Positions 18,684 to 28,302 of a stretch of 64,000 bases of DNA are shown here, one piece after another. The notes under the pieces are model-generated. The model did not search any database. It worked only from the letters and a program-made list of their open reading frames with translations, and was not told the origin of the DNA. Source of the DNA: Caballeronia concitans. Lineage in GTDB: Bacteria > Pseudomonadota > Gammaproteobacteria > Burkholderiales > Burkholderiaceae. The stretch covers positions 209,843 to 273,842 of the forward strand of contig NZ_FCNV02000006.1 of the NCBI RefSeq assembly GCF_001544615.1, written 5' to 3'. How positions within the stretch are numbered: the stretch's first letter is position 1; the number at the start of each line of letters is the position of its first letter. A program made the translations under genes and the position numbers.

Positions 18684-19116
18684 CGCTATGACAAGATCCA
18701 GTTGGCTAGACACGAAACACGTCGTCCGAAGCCGGCGCCGTCGAAGGTCCGGTCTGTCTTGGCTATGCTAGTCCACCCAAGTTTCTGGGCAGCGGACGTG
18801 GATGAGTGTAGTGACGAGGTAGTCGCACAGTTGCATCACCACAGTCGTCGCGGGTCGAAGAGGTTCGGACCCGCGCGATCGCATGGTCACCCTCGTCCCG
18901 GAAAAAGCGTGCACTTTGGCCGGGCAACTCGTGCGACTACCGCGAAAGACGACGAGCGACGCGGTGTAGGCTAGCGCACGGCGTCTGCCTCGCTTGCGCA
19001 GGGAATTGTTTCGATGACCGTTCATCGAAACAAGCGTCGACCCTCGACTTTCGCCCGATATGCGAAATCCGTCGCCACTGATGACGACTGCCATGTCGCC
19101 CATGGCGACGGTAACC
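18684..19116. other. Spacer between the foldback element and the recombinase
   Basis: About 430 bp without a convincing gene. A short stretch near 19050-19075 (CCGTCGCCA context) is similar to DNA near 17120-17140, so part of it may also be insertion-sequence debris. Confidence 0.4.
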
Positions 19117-20397
19117 CTATTCAGCAAGCAGTGAAAGCTGGTCCGGCGTGGCGTTGCTGATCGTCTGAGCCAACCGTGGCCCTTGGAGGAACTCGTTAGG
19201 CGCGGATGTTACCGGTGCTTCGATCTCGCCGGCGTTTGCAGGCGTAACAGTCGGCAAAGGACCGCCTTTTGCAAGTAACCGATAAAGCGCCTGCCTTGAA
19301 ATTCTCAGGCGCTTTGCGGCCTCTGATTTGACGCCGTTCGCCGCATCAAGAGCGGCGATCGCCTGCTCGAAGCTCACCACAGGTCGCGACAGGCGCTCCG
19401 CCGTCGCGAAGGTTGAGATGTAGGCTGTCGCCTTCGATGCCAGGCTATGCCCCGCGGCTTCGACCAGCTGTTGCATGGCCCTTTGGTGAAGTTCCGGATC
19501 GGGCCGATGATCAGGCAGTTTGATCGGTGCCGGCACCCCGGTTATAGCCTCGTACATCTTCTGGAGGTAAGCGTGGCGCAGTCCGTGAACCGTGACGCCC
19601 AAGCCACTACGCGTGATGCCCTCCTTCTGGAGAACGTGGTAGAAATGGCGGTACCACCGCTTGAGCGACCATGGCTCCGGAATCATTGAACCGGTGCGCG
19701 GATTCGCGAGCCTCGCTGCACGGATGAGGACTTCGTATTGCCATTCAGCATCGATCGGCACGAGCCGGGGCCTGCCGCCCTTCGTACCATCGATGACGTG
19801 CAAGTGGCCCGAAACGCGCAGGCATTGCAGTGGACGCAGAAGCATGCTTTCTTGCGCGCGCAAGCCGAACGTCGCTTGCAGTTCGACTTGAATGGCGACC
19901 CACCGATCATGCTCGCAGAGCCGGGAGATCACTTCGTTGACGTCAACGTTAGCCGCCTCCCAGGATTTATCTTCCTGCGCGACGTAATAGCGGCGATAAC
20001 CGTCGGGCCGCTTGATGTAGTCATCGACCGTGCCCACGAGCTGGTGCTTTTTCATCCAGGCGGCGAGCGTGCGCCAGTAGGTCAGTTTGTTTTCGACCGT
20101 GCCGGGCGCCTGGTCTTTTTCCGCGACCCAAAGCTTCACGAGAAACGCGATGTGCTTTTCGGAAAGGTTCCAAGGCGACTGTAGAGCGAAGCCGCCCTTT
20201 CGCAGTTCGCGAAAGCCGGCGATCAGATGCCGTACGCGATAGGTCTGCGTCTTGATGGAGATTGCGTTAGACGTGACGCGCGTCGTGCTGTGGGGTTTCG
20301 ATAGGTGCCGATTGAAGAGTTCGGCGAGCTCTTTGGTGAGCCGCTGAGGCAGCCCTGCATTGTCCAACAGGGGTAAAAAGTTGAATTGGATCTTCAT
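19117..20397 (-). CDS. Tyrosine recombinase with C-terminal Fis-type helix-turn-helix
   Basis: A 426-residue site-specific recombinase of the 'integrase domain-containing' group. An N-terminal core-binding region covers residues 50-130. The catalytic domain follows: R180 in ATFGLRAQES, H271 and R274 in HGLRHAYLQ, H317 in EAAGHSLASK, and the nucleophile Y326 in TAYIS. All key residues are present, so it should be active. Residues 345-380 (IAALDAANGVKSEAAKRLRI then SRQALYRLL) form a Fis-like helix-turn-helix, an unusual tail that may add DNA contacts. It sits at the right end of the 9.6-21.5 kb island and is the likely agent of its movement. Confidence 0.85.
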   Translation of the reverse strand: MKIQFNFLPLLDNAGLPQRLTKELAELFNRHLSKPHSTTRVTSNAISIKTQTYRVRHLIAGFRELRKGGFALQSPWNLSEKHIAFLVKLWVAEKDQAPGTVENKLTYWRTLAAWMKKHQLVGTVDDYIKRPDGYRRYYVAQEDKSWEAANVDVNEVISRLCEHDRWVAIQVELQATFGLRAQESMLLRPLQCLRVSGHLHVIDGTKGGRPRLVPIDAEWQYEVLIRAARLANPRTGSMIPEPWSLKRWYRHFYHVLQKEGITRSGLGVTVHGLRHAYLQKMYEAITGVPAPIKLPDHRPDPELHQRAMQQLVEAAGHSLASKATAYISTFATAERLSRPVVSFEQAIAALDAANGVKSEAAKRLRISRQALYRLLAKGGPLPTVTPANAGEIEAPVTSAPNEFLQGPRLAQTISNATPDQLSLLAE

Positions 20398-21463
20398 GAC
20401 CGTCGCATCAAAAGCGACGTTCTCACCTATCAGAAGAACGTCCCGGGTTGTTGGAATACTGCACGCTTTGCTTTCCGGGATCTTAGAGATCAGATTTTCG
20501 ATTCACCCGGCGCAGGGAAGCACTGCCGCCTGATGATCCATGCGCCGGACGAACCGATGCACGGCTACTTGACCGCAGGCGTAAGCCCGTCGAGCCAAGC
20601 AATTCCTTTTGCGCTTTTTGGTATCGGCAGCGCGAGCCGACAAAATGGGATATAGAAATCCGCACTCAGGGTGCAAGTGATTTCCCGTCTTGCGAGCTTG
20701 TTCATCACGATCGCCTCGATTTGGAACCGCGCGATTCAAGCTTGGCGAGAGTCGCCCTCGACGAAAGGCATAGGTGACGTTCGCACTGTCCGTGCGAAGT
20801 TGTTCTCAGACGATGCGAAACTGCGTTTCGCTTGGAAAGCCAATGCTAGCGCCGTTCTCGGAGCACTCAGTTTTCGGCACGGCGCACATGGCCAAGATCG
20901 CAGGGTCACTGCGCGGGCGAAGAAAGTAGCGTCCGTCGGACGCTGCGAGGACAGAGACGTAGTGCATTGCACTAGGGTCGATGCGTTGGAACGCGGATAG
21001 GTGAATAAGATGATGCGCCCAATCGCGCTCGAACGTTGGCGGAAAGCTTGCGATTTTGCTATCTCTTTCAGGCTTTTCCGTCAGACACCGGTCGGTCGAA
21101 CGTGACCGGTCCGGGCCGATCGGCCGATCGTCATGGATACGTCGCGAAGCGTCCCGAACCGGTTCTCAAATGCGACTGCAGACATGACCGTCCACCGGCG
21201 ATTTGGTAGCAACTAAGTACGTGCGTCTGGGGTTTTGTCTCTACATCAGGGAAGCGGGCGCAGTGGCGCAGTCGCACTCCGCGTTACTGCGCTGCGTGGA
21301 GCCAAATCCGTTTGAGCCAACGGCTCGGTTTGGATCCGTCCCTTCCGGAACCTTTACGTAATCTCCTCTACGCAACAGTAGTGTGATGCGTGAAATTAAG
21401 GCAGACTGTCGCGTCTTTTGCTCGCCTGACTTGATAATACTATCCCGCTGATCACTGCCCGAA
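20398..21463. other. Gene-poor spacer at the right edge of the island
   Basis: About 1.07 kb. Short frames do not look like proteins. A palindrome CGATCGGCCGATCG occurs near 21117-21130. If the recombinase uses a nearby attachment site, it should lie here. No tRNA gene is seen. Confidence 0.45.
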
Positions 21464-22633
21464 ATGACTATTGGATCCACGTCCGCCATCACGACCAAAA
21501 CGGTCAAACTCGACTTCATTCAGGCTTTGCGTGGAATAGCCGCCCTGGGCGTCGTACTGTGCCACGCGCGTTTCCGTGTGATGGACACGCCCTGGTGGGA
21601 CTTCGCGCAACGCTATGTCGTCTGGGGCGCGGGTGGTGTCGACCTGTTTTTCATCATCAGTGGCTTCATCATGGTGTACACCACTCGCAACTCGGGTGGT
21701 TCCGCGCGCGATGTGGTCCGCTTCGCGCTGCGACGATTTGCGAAGGTCTGGCCGCCCTACGCCCTCGTATCGATCGTTTCGATTTTCTTGGTATCGAGCG
21801 GATGGACCTACGTTAGGCACGAAAGCGGGCACTTATTCCGCAGTCTTCTGTTCCTTCCGATCAAAGCTGAAGAACCCATGTATCTCGGCGCCGGAATGAT
21901 GCCCCTGCCAGTGGGTTGGACACTGAATTTCGAGGCGTATTTCTACGTTGTGTTTGGTATATCGATGCTATTCCGGCGCATGCGATGGGTGGCGTTTTTC
22001 GGTTGGATGCTCCTGACCCTCGTTGCCCTACCCGCGATTCAGGGCCAACTGACATTGATCCCGCTCGTACAGATGGGGTTCCGCTCCGCCTATCTATCGA
22101 TGATCACCAATCCCATCATTTGGGACTTCGTTGCAGGCGTGCTGATTGGTTTGGTGTTCTTGTCTGGACTTGTCATCACGGCACGTGCCGCTTGGCTACT
22201 TTTGGTGACAGGCTTGACGATTGCGCTGTGGGGCTTCGCCGGGAATATCGGCATTGTTGCCGGAATAGCGCCAGGTCTGCGCGGATGGGGCGGATTTTCG
22301 ATCCTCATCGTGCTCGCGTACGCGATGCTGGTGAAAGTTCACACGCTGCACGTCCCGCGATCATTGGTTGCCCTCGGCGACGTGTCGTTCACCTTGTATT
22401 TGATTCACGGCCCGGTCTTCGCGCTGATCGACCGCTTCTTTGCTCACGTTCACCATCCTGAACTATTGCAAACGTGGGCCAACGCCTTTTTGTCCACCGG
22501 ATTGTCGGTCGTGGCTGCTGCCGCCGTGGGAGGTCTGCTTGAACGGCGACTTCACGATGCTACGTTGAGCCGACTGCTTAAGCTGTTCTCATTGCAGAAG
22601 ACGGTGCGCGCAACGGACGGGATTGCTCGTTGA
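21464..22633 (+). CDS. OafA-type acyltransferase 3 family membrane protein
   Basis: A 389-residue integral membrane enzyme that moves acyl groups, usually acetyl, onto surface sugars. The family opening is LDFIQALRGIAALGVVLCHA, with the characteristic R-G and H of acyltransferase 3 proteins, followed by GGVDLFFIISGFIMVYTT. About ten hydrophobic segments follow, ending near FTLYLIHGPVF. No C-terminal SGNH domain is present. It is the only plus-strand gene at this end of the O-antigen block and is convergent with the DUF2142 gene at 22710. O-antigen O-acetylation is the most likely role. Confidence 0.88.
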   Translation: MTIGSTSAITTKTVKLDFIQALRGIAALGVVLCHARFRVMDTPWWDFAQRYVVWGAGGVDLFFIISGFIMVYTTRNSGGSARDVVRFALRRFAKVWPPYALVSIVSIFLVSSGWTYVRHESGHLFRSLLFLPIKAEEPMYLGAGMMPLPVGWTLNFEAYFYVVFGISMLFRRMRWVAFFGWMLLTLVALPAIQGQLTLIPLVQMGFRSAYLSMITNPIIWDFVAGVLIGLVFLSGLVITARAAWLLLVTGLTIALWGFAGNIGIVAGIAPGLRGWGGFSILIVLAYAMLVKVHTLHVPRSLVALGDVSFTLYLIHGPVFALIDRFFAHVHHPELLQTWANAFLSTGLSVVAAAAVGGLLERRLHDATLSRLLKLFSLQKTVRATDGIAR

Positions 22634-22709
22634 GACGGCATAGTTATCTGGGCAACGGGCCGAACATGCCGTTGCCCAGATTCGACGTCATTCTTATCTT
22701 GCTCAGGCT

Positions 22710-24134
22710 TTAGAGATAGAAACGCTGCAGTACCGCTTTCAACACCTCTACGTACGAGTAGATCGGAAAAGCCATTAGCAAGGCTATTGCGATCGCCCTG
22801 AGTTGGATTCCGTCGCTGGCGTACACGGGCTCCTCCGCCCTCCGCGCTACCGCCATCGATGTAGCAAGCGCGAGCAACGGCGCTAGCCCGAGAAAATATC
22901 GTCCTTGTACGCCTTCGACGACATCTTTACCCACCGGCGTCCAAAACAGATAGAGCGATCCAAAGATCATGCCAAGACAAGCTAGACACGCAAGCACGAC
23001 GACGCCTGCGTTCAAGAGCGAATGGACTGTGATCCGCCTCAGTTCGAACACCGGAAGAATAAGCGCCAGAAGAAAACTGCCAAACGCAACGCGGTAGTAC
23101 GCTGTGTTCATATGCGTATCCAGCCAGCCAAGAACGCCGACAAAGCTCTCCCAATAAAAGGCGCCCCACACTTTGAACGTCGCCAGCGCAATGTGCGGAA
23201 CACTCTGCAGGTGCGAGAGAAGGAAATGTATTTGCCCTGGAATCGAACGCGGAGGTGTTACGGCGATCCATGCCGTATAGCTGAACAGCTTGGTGACGGC
23301 AACGGATAGCAGCCCGGTTCCGACGGCCGCAATCACGCGCCGCAGCGGATGATATGGGGTTTCTTCGACGCCAAACCGAAGCCCCGGCAAGAACGCCAAC
23401 AGCAATAACCCGACATAAGGCGGCCGCGCCGTGATACACAGCGTCGCCAGCAATGCCCCGGCGACGAGGTTGCGTGCAAGCAGCACGCGATTATCATGTT
23501 GGAACCGATCCGCATACGCGATCAGCAGGAAGCACGCGGGGATCAATAGTACTTCGTCGCTGACGGAAGAGAAGAGCATCAACGCACAAGGCAGCAAACC
23601 CACGACGAAGATCGCTAAGGCAACGCGCCGCGCCACGAATATTGCCCACGCCGTAAGCGCAACGCTAACCAGAAGATCGAAGATGCATGCGAGCGTGTAG
23701 GTTCGTACCACAGGCTGATTCAGCGCACGGCCAACTCGGAAGGCAAATGCTTGCGGGAGATAAGCATAAGCGGGATAGATCGCCGAACCGGGAAACTCGG
23801 CGTCCACCTTATGGCCGGTCCATTGCAGGCCGATCGTGCGGGCGCGCCATGCCGCGTCGTACTTCTTATCGGTCCGCGTAGCCATGGGAAACATTATCTT
23901 CGCCAGGTCAACCAGGGCCGAATCCACTTCGCCCCCCGATGAATTGCCTATTCGCTTCGCGATTATCCCGCCGTCCGAGACCTGGAAAGCGCGGTACACA
24001 TGGAAGATCGCGTCCGGCGTCTGCAGCGGTGGCGTGACCACCGCAAGGTACAGTCCGGTCGGAACAGCAAAACAGACGTAAAAGACGGCAAGCTGTTGCC
24101 GGGCCAGGTTGGCAAATCGTTTAAGGTAGCTCAT
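22710..24134 (-). CDS. DUF2142 membrane protein, probable GT-C-type glycosyltransferase
   Basis: A 474-residue polytopic membrane protein of the DUF2142 family. After the first helix it has VVTPPLQTPDAIFHVYRAFQ, the family's periplasmic motif with an acidic residue near the membrane, as in GT-C enzymes that use polyprenyl-phosphate sugars. It is a paralogue of the protein at 28303 (shared TPPxQTPDA, QxSEG/SDGG, NTAIYPAxxYxPQA). It is the last gene of a three-gene minus-strand set: lipid-sugar synthase (24582), small flippase (24235) and this enzyme. It probably adds a side group to the O-antigen on the periplasmic face. Confidence 0.8.
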   Translation of the reverse strand: MSYLKRFANLARQQLAVFYVCFAVPTGLYLAVVTPPLQTPDAIFHVYRAFQVSDGGIIAKRIGNSSGGEVDSALVDLAKIMFPMATRTDKKYDAAWRARTIGLQWTGHKVDAEFPGSAIYPAYAYLPQAFAFRVGRALNQPVVRTYTLACIFDLLVSVALTAWAIFVARRVALAIFVVGLLPCALMLFSSVSDEVLLIPACFLLIAYADRFQHDNRVLLARNLVAGALLATLCITARPPYVGLLLLAFLPGLRFGVEETPYHPLRRVIAAVGTGLLSVAVTKLFSYTAWIAVTPPRSIPGQIHFLLSHLQSVPHIALATFKVWGAFYWESFVGVLGWLDTHMNTAYYRVAFGSFLLALILPVFELRRITVHSLLNAGVVVLACLACLGMIFGSLYLFWTPVGKDVVEGVQGRYFLGLAPLLALATSMAVARRAEEPVYASDGIQLRAIAIALLMAFPIYSYVEVLKAVLQRFYL

Positions 24135-24234
24135 GAATCAGCAGATGCAGTGGCGAGCCAGGCGCGACCGCCGTCGCGCAAGGGCACGTGTCGGCCAAAC
24201 GGCGAGGAAGAGATGTGCGTCGACTGAACCAGCA

Positions 24235-24585
24235 TTAGCCAAAGCGGCTGGTTACGATCAGTCCGCACATGATCATGATCGTTCCAATCAGGTAACCGCG
24301 CGTCAGCGACTCGCCAAACGCAAAATGGCTCGCAATGGGCACGATGACGAAGCAAAGTGCCATGAAGCTATACGCTCGATTGAGCGAGACGAAACGCAGG
24401 AGATTGATCCACAGCAGTGTCGCCACGGCATAAATGACGAGGGCGCAAAAAACCGTGACCAGCGCGCGGGGGGACATCCAGGTGCCTGCCGCCTGAATTT
24501 CCAGGCCGGCTTTCTTGAACAGTAGCTGGCCACTCGCAATAATTGCGACGCACGCTAACGTCCAGATGATCTGCAAAAAGGTCAT
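24235..24585 (-). CDS. Small EamA/ArnE-like four-helix transporter, probable lipid-sugar flippase
   Basis: A 116-residue protein with four hydrophobic helices, the size and pattern of half-size drug/metabolite transporters such as ArnE. Marks are ASGQLLFKKAGLEI after helix one and LNRAYSFMALCFVIVPIASH in helix three. Its ATG overlaps the stop of the glycosyltransferase at 24582 as ATGA, so both are translated together. With that enzyme and the DUF2142 protein it forms a Gtr-like set in which it would flip undecaprenyl-phosphate sugar, the job GtrA does in the other set at 30824. Confidence 0.8.
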   Translation of the reverse strand: MTFLQIIWTLACVAIIASGQLLFKKAGLEIQAAGTWMSPRALVTVFCALVIYAVATLLWINLLRFVSLNRAYSFMALCFVIVPIASHFAFGESLTRGYLIGTIMIMCGLIVTSRFG

Positions 24586-25631
24586 GACGCTTTAGGGTTA
24601 GTTGTTGACGTCGGCGTGTCGTTCGCTTCAACTGCGTCCATCACTGCATGTTGTCCGTCTAGCGTTCGAGGCAGCAAGCGACCGATCGGCCTTGAAGGCG
24701 TGTTGGCGACGTCGTAATTCAGGAAGCTAAGGATCAATTGCAGTCCGATGAGGATAGGAAGCGCGGCAACCATGATCGTGCCGAGCGGCGTAGGGATATG
24801 GCTTGAAATGGCGGAGATCCAATGCGAGACGCCAAATGCTAAACCAAAAAGCAGCAAGAGCCCACCGATAACCAGTTCGAATGTGGCCGCTGTCATGTCG
24901 CGGAGAAAATAGTTATAAAAAATCCGCTTGAAAAGATTGCTGGCGTGTTTTCCAGAAAACTCGAACAGCACTTTCGATATTTTCAAATTCGATTCTTCGT
25001 CCGCGTAATGCGCATCCATGGGAACATCTGCGACGACCGCGCGCAATGTATTCAAGCGAAACAGCATGTCCGTTTCGAAGAAATAGCGCTGACTGATTTT
25101 ATCGAGTGGTAAATGACTGGCAACCTGAGCGCTGATTGCAGTATAGCCATTGGTTGGATCGAACACATTCCAGTAGCCAGTGGAAATCTTCGTCATGAAC
25201 GACAAACCCGCATTGCCGATCAGCCGTGCCTTGGGCATCCGGCCAATATGTGTGAGATCGTAGAAGCGATTACCCTTGGTGTAGTCCGCCCAGCCTTCAA
25301 TGATCGGAAGCGCGAAATACGGCAGAAGGGCAGGATCCATTTGCCCGTCGCCATCGATTTTGACGATCACGTCTGCGCCATTTTCGATTGCCGCACGGTA
25401 ACCAGTCATAACCGCACCGCCCACGCCCAGATTTTGCTGGTGATACTCGATCCGCACGCGCTCATCGTTGCAATTGTCGCGGACGAAGTCTCCGCTCTTT
25501 ACCGGACAGCAGTCATCGACCACGTAAATCTGCGATACCTCAGGGCCGATTTTCTCGATCACGCCCAGAATGTGCTCTTTGACCTTGTAACTGGGAATTA
25601 CGACAGCGATGATGGTGCGCTTTTTTCGCAC
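24582..25631 (-). CDS. DPM1-like family 2 glycosyltransferase with C-terminal membrane helices
   Basis: A 349-residue GT2 enzyme of the polyprenyl-phosphate sugar synthase type (GtrB/DpmA). N-terminal motif IIAVVIPSYKVKEHILGVIE, then IYVVDDCCP, GGAVMTGYRAAI and the donor-metal site VIVKIDGDGQMDPALLPYF. The product block is GLSFMTKISTGYWNVFDPTNG. Two hydrophobic segments near the C terminus (LLLLFGLAFGVSHWI and AALPILIGLQLILSFL) anchor it in the inner membrane. Translation begins at a GTG (25631). It leads the operon with the flippase and the DUF2142 protein. The sugar is not readable. Confidence 0.88.
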   Translation of the reverse strand: MRKKRTIIAVVIPSYKVKEHILGVIEKIGPEVSQIYVVDDCCPVKSGDFVRDNCNDERVRIEYHQQNLGVGGAVMTGYRAAIENGADVIVKIDGDGQMDPALLPYFALPIIEGWADYTKGNRFYDLTHIGRMPKARLIGNAGLSFMTKISTGYWNVFDPTNGYTAISAQVASHLPLDKISQRYFFETDMLFRLNTLRAVVADVPMDAHYADEESNLKISKVLFEFSGKHASNLFKRIFYNYFLRDMTAATFELVIGGLLLLFGLAFGVSHWISAISSHIPTPLGTIMVAALPILIGLQLILSFLNYDVANTPSRPIGRLLPRTLDGQHAVMDAVEANDTPTSTTNPKAS

Positions 25632-26224
25632 GATGAATCCCGTAACGTAAGCGGACCTATCCCGCGTTTATTGAGCGAAGCTTGAGCCGTAACAAGCCCG
25701 GAAATGTTCGATTTCGAGGACGTCGCGCCTTGCGCATTCCAGCGAGGTCACGTGCAACCCAAATCGGGATAACACTTTACCCGTTAGAGTGCGTTCACAC
25801 AATCGCGCGCCCAAGCGGTCGTTGACTATTTGCGCAACACGTGCTAGCTGATAGCGCCCGCGATACTTGGCCCGTTCTGTCGGACTTTTTTTGGGTCTTG
25901 CCTGAACGGACGGCAACTCACTGTGCCGCGCGAAGGACCTGGCCTTGATGTCTGCGCGTAAGGTCCTGAGCAACAGACGAACTATCATCCTGCTGCAAGA
26001 CCGCGAGCAACGCGTCGATTACGCCGATATTGTGACGCTTGATACAGAAGTCCATCAGGATCAGTAGGTCCGACACCTGAGACAACGACTTGGTTGTCCA
26101 GAAAGATTAGGTATCCACGATGGACGGCAGCCATCCGGACAGGTTATGCCGGTGAATACGTTGCAAGGCAAGCGGCATATCGATATATTCGCGAGACTGC
26201 AACGCATGCGCGAACTCGACCGTC
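25632..26224. other. Degenerate coding remnants
   Basis: About 590 bp. On the minus strand a short frame reads FETVEFAHALQSREYIDMPL and then meets a stop; other frames are broken. It probably holds the eroded downstream part of the truncated gene at 26225-26464. No intact gene is seen. Confidence 0.4.
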
Positions 26225-26464
26225 TCAAAGTCGCTTTGCTTCGCACTTCGCAAAAGCGAGCTCCGAAAGTCGAGGGCAGCCTGAAGTAAGGAGCGCGCCG
26301 ATCAGCCAAGGCGCGAACGGAACAATGCCGAACTGGGCGCTCGGACCATAGATACAGATACGGTGCGCGCGCCAGAAGAGCGGTGCTAACTCCGGGTCCA
26401 GTAGTGAATCAATCAGCCGGCAATCGGACAAGTCCGCAGCGAAATGTGGTGTCGCAAGCTTCAT
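26225..26464 (-). pseudogene. Truncated N terminus of an O-antigen methyltransferase-type protein
   Basis: A 79-residue frame beginning MKLATPHFAADLSD. Its pattern LFWRAHRICIYGPS and VPFAPWLIGAL matches the N-terminal segment of the large protein at 33117 (SFWWPARIVRSAWLEH then PFAFWLMSVL), which leads into a methyltransferase domain (VELGTHNG). Here the reading breaks just before that point and ends. A GGAG-type ribosome site precedes the ATG. It lies directly after wzt, a usual place for a large glycosyltransferase/methyltransferase gene, so a gene has probably been lost here. Confidence 0.55.
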
Positions 26465-26598
26465 CTGCGTGCGCTCCGACCTGTATTTTAGTGTTGAATT
26501 TTGAATGCTTCGAGCATAGATCCGAACTGACCGAACGTCCGATAATCCCAGCGCAGTCGCACGCCGCGCCGCGAACAGAGCCCCGTCGTCGATTCTGG

Positions 26599-27348
26599 CT
26601 ATTTCACACTGGCTTCGTAGGCGGCAAGCACTTCCTCGGTCGCCCCGAACATCCGCACGTTGCCCTGTTCCAGCCACAGCGCCTTTTCGCACGTTTTGCG
26701 GATGGTCGCATTGTCGTGCAACGCAAGCACCACAATCTCGGAACGCTCGTGGAGCTCCGCCAATCGCTGGTTAGCCTTTTCCTTGAAAGCGGCATCGCCA
26801 ACGCCCATGACTTCATCAAGCAAAAGGATATCAGCGTCCACCGCAGTGGATATGGCAAAGCCCAGCCTGACACGCATCCCACTCGAATAGGTTCGGATGG
26901 GGAGATCGAGAAAGCTGTCCAGTTCCGAGAACGCGGCGATTCCCTCTTCCTTCTCGGCAATCTCCTCGTCCCTCATGCCAAGAAGAAGACCGCGCAGGCG
27001 AATGTTCTGCCGCCCAGTCGAGTTTTCATCCATACCGAGGCTGATATCGAGCAGCGGCACCGTCTTGCCTTGCGTCTCGACGACGCCTGATGATGGCGCG
27101 TAAATGCCCGCAAGCACACGCAGCAGCGTCGATTTTCCTGCGCCGTTATGCCCGACTAGTCCGAGTCTGTCTCCGCTTTCGATGCGAAACGAGAGATCGT
27201 TCAGTGCTCGCAATACCACCGTGTCGGAACGTTCATTCACGTCCGAATTACGATTGCGCAACGAAGCGAGCCGCTTTTTGAGCGAGCGACTCTGCACGTC
27301 ATAAATAGGCAAGTCCAGTGACGCGTTTTTAAGGGCGATGTAAGCCAT
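26599..27348 (-). CDS. wzt: O-antigen ABC exporter ATP-binding protein Wzt
   Basis: Powers export of the finished O-polysaccharide across the inner membrane together with Wzm. The 249-residue ATPase has Walker A GHNGAGKSTLLRVLAG, the signature SSGMRVRLGFAIST, Walker B DILLLDEVMGVGD and the switch His in VLALHD. It lacks the extra C-terminal carbohydrate-binding domain of longer Wzt proteins that recognise methylated chain ends, so export is probably not gated by recognition of a capped end in this protein. It starts 1 base after the wzm stop. Confidence 0.95.
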   Translation of the reverse strand: MAYIALKNASLDLPIYDVQSRSLKKRLASLRNRNSDVNERSDTVVLRALNDLSFRIESGDRLGLVGHNGAGKSTLLRVLAGIYAPSSGVVETQGKTVPLLDISLGMDENSTGRQNIRLRGLLLGMRDEEIAEKEEGIAAFSELDSFLDLPIRTYSSGMRVRLGFAISTAVDADILLLDEVMGVGDAAFKEKANQRLAELHERSEIVVLALHDNATIRKTCEKALWLEQGNVRMFGATEEVLAAYEASVK

Positions 27349-27349
27349 T

Positions 27350-28129
27350 TCAAATCCAATACGGAATGCGCTTCTCGAAACGCCCCGTAAGCACGAGCGC
27401 GATTACCCACCCAATCACGGCAACGCCGGCGCACACAGCCCAACTGAGCATGCTCGGAAAGACACCAACAAGCGGACTGCGCACCAGTTCGATGAAATAG
27501 GCGAGCGGATTGAATTCGACGATCCACGAGAATCGGTTGAGCGACGTCGGCTTGTAGATAATGGGCGTGACGTAAAACGCGACTTGCAGCAGCGCAGCGA
27601 TGATCTGCGGCAAGTCCCTGAAGCGCGCGGAAACGAGCGCAGCGAGCATCGCAATCCAAGTCGCGTTCAGCAGGAAAAGCGCGAAACCGGGAATGATGAG
27701 AGGCAGGGCGCGGAAGTCGCGTACTCCAAAAATGAGTAGCAGCGCGACAACTATGATGAGGTTGTGGCCCAGAATGACCGTATTGCGCCACAAAACCTGC
27801 AGAATGAAAACCAGGCGTGGTGTGCGTATCTGGCGTATATACGTGGCGCTATTAATGTATGCGAGTGCGCCTTCGCTGACGATGGAGGAGAACATCGTCC
27901 AAAACACCAGGCTCACTGCGAGGAACGGCAGGTAGTCGTGCATGTCCTGACCGAATAGCGTGCCGTATACGAGCCCTATGGATGTCACCATAACGCTGGT
28001 GCTGATCGTGAGCCAGAAAGGCCCTATGCGCGAGCGAGCGTAGCGCTGCCGAATCTCGAGCCAGCCGAGAAGCATCCAGAGACGCCAACGGACAAGGCTT
28101 TCGCGCAGATCGCAGATTGCGACGTACAT
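27350..28129 (-). CDS. wzm: O-antigen ABC exporter permease Wzm
   Basis: The 259-residue permease partner of Wzt, of the ABC-2 polysaccharide export type. A short cytoplasmic N terminus with the conserved WLEIRQRYARSRIGPFWLTI stretch is followed by six hydrophobic segments, and FYVTPIIYKPTSL lies before helix five, as in the family. It forms the channel through which undecaprenyl-diphosphate-linked O-antigen leaves the cytoplasm. Read with wzt in one transcript. About 170 bp separate it from the DUF2142 gene upstream. Confidence 0.93.
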   Translation of the reverse strand: MYVAICDLRESLVRWRLWMLLGWLEIRQRYARSRIGPFWLTISTSVMVTSIGLVYGTLFGQDMHDYLPFLAVSLVFWTMFSSIVSEGALAYINSATYIRQIRTPRLVFILQVLWRNTVILGHNLIIVVALLLIFGVRDFRALPLIIPGFALFLLNATWIAMLAALVSARFRDLPQIIAALLQVAFYVTPIIYKPTSLNRFSWIVEFNPLAYFIELVRSPLVGVFPSMLSWAVCAGVAVIGWVIALVLTGRFEKRIPYWI

Positions 28130-28302
28130 GCTAGTTATTCTCTAAGGGAAGATATGCGATGCCGCGACAACCACCCGCGACAAACCCGCATTGTAACTGA
28201 TGCGTCTCCCGGGGAACGTTGAGCTCGGCAGTCATCAGACCTTCAACGGTGTCCGGTTCGCACGGAGTGTGCCGACCCGTTGGGTGGAGCGCGTTTTAGC
28301 GG

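Noticed and set aside
21117-21130. CGATCGGCCGATCG palindrome as recombinase core site
   Set aside because: Short GC-rich palindromes are frequent here and no second copy was seen at the other end of the island.
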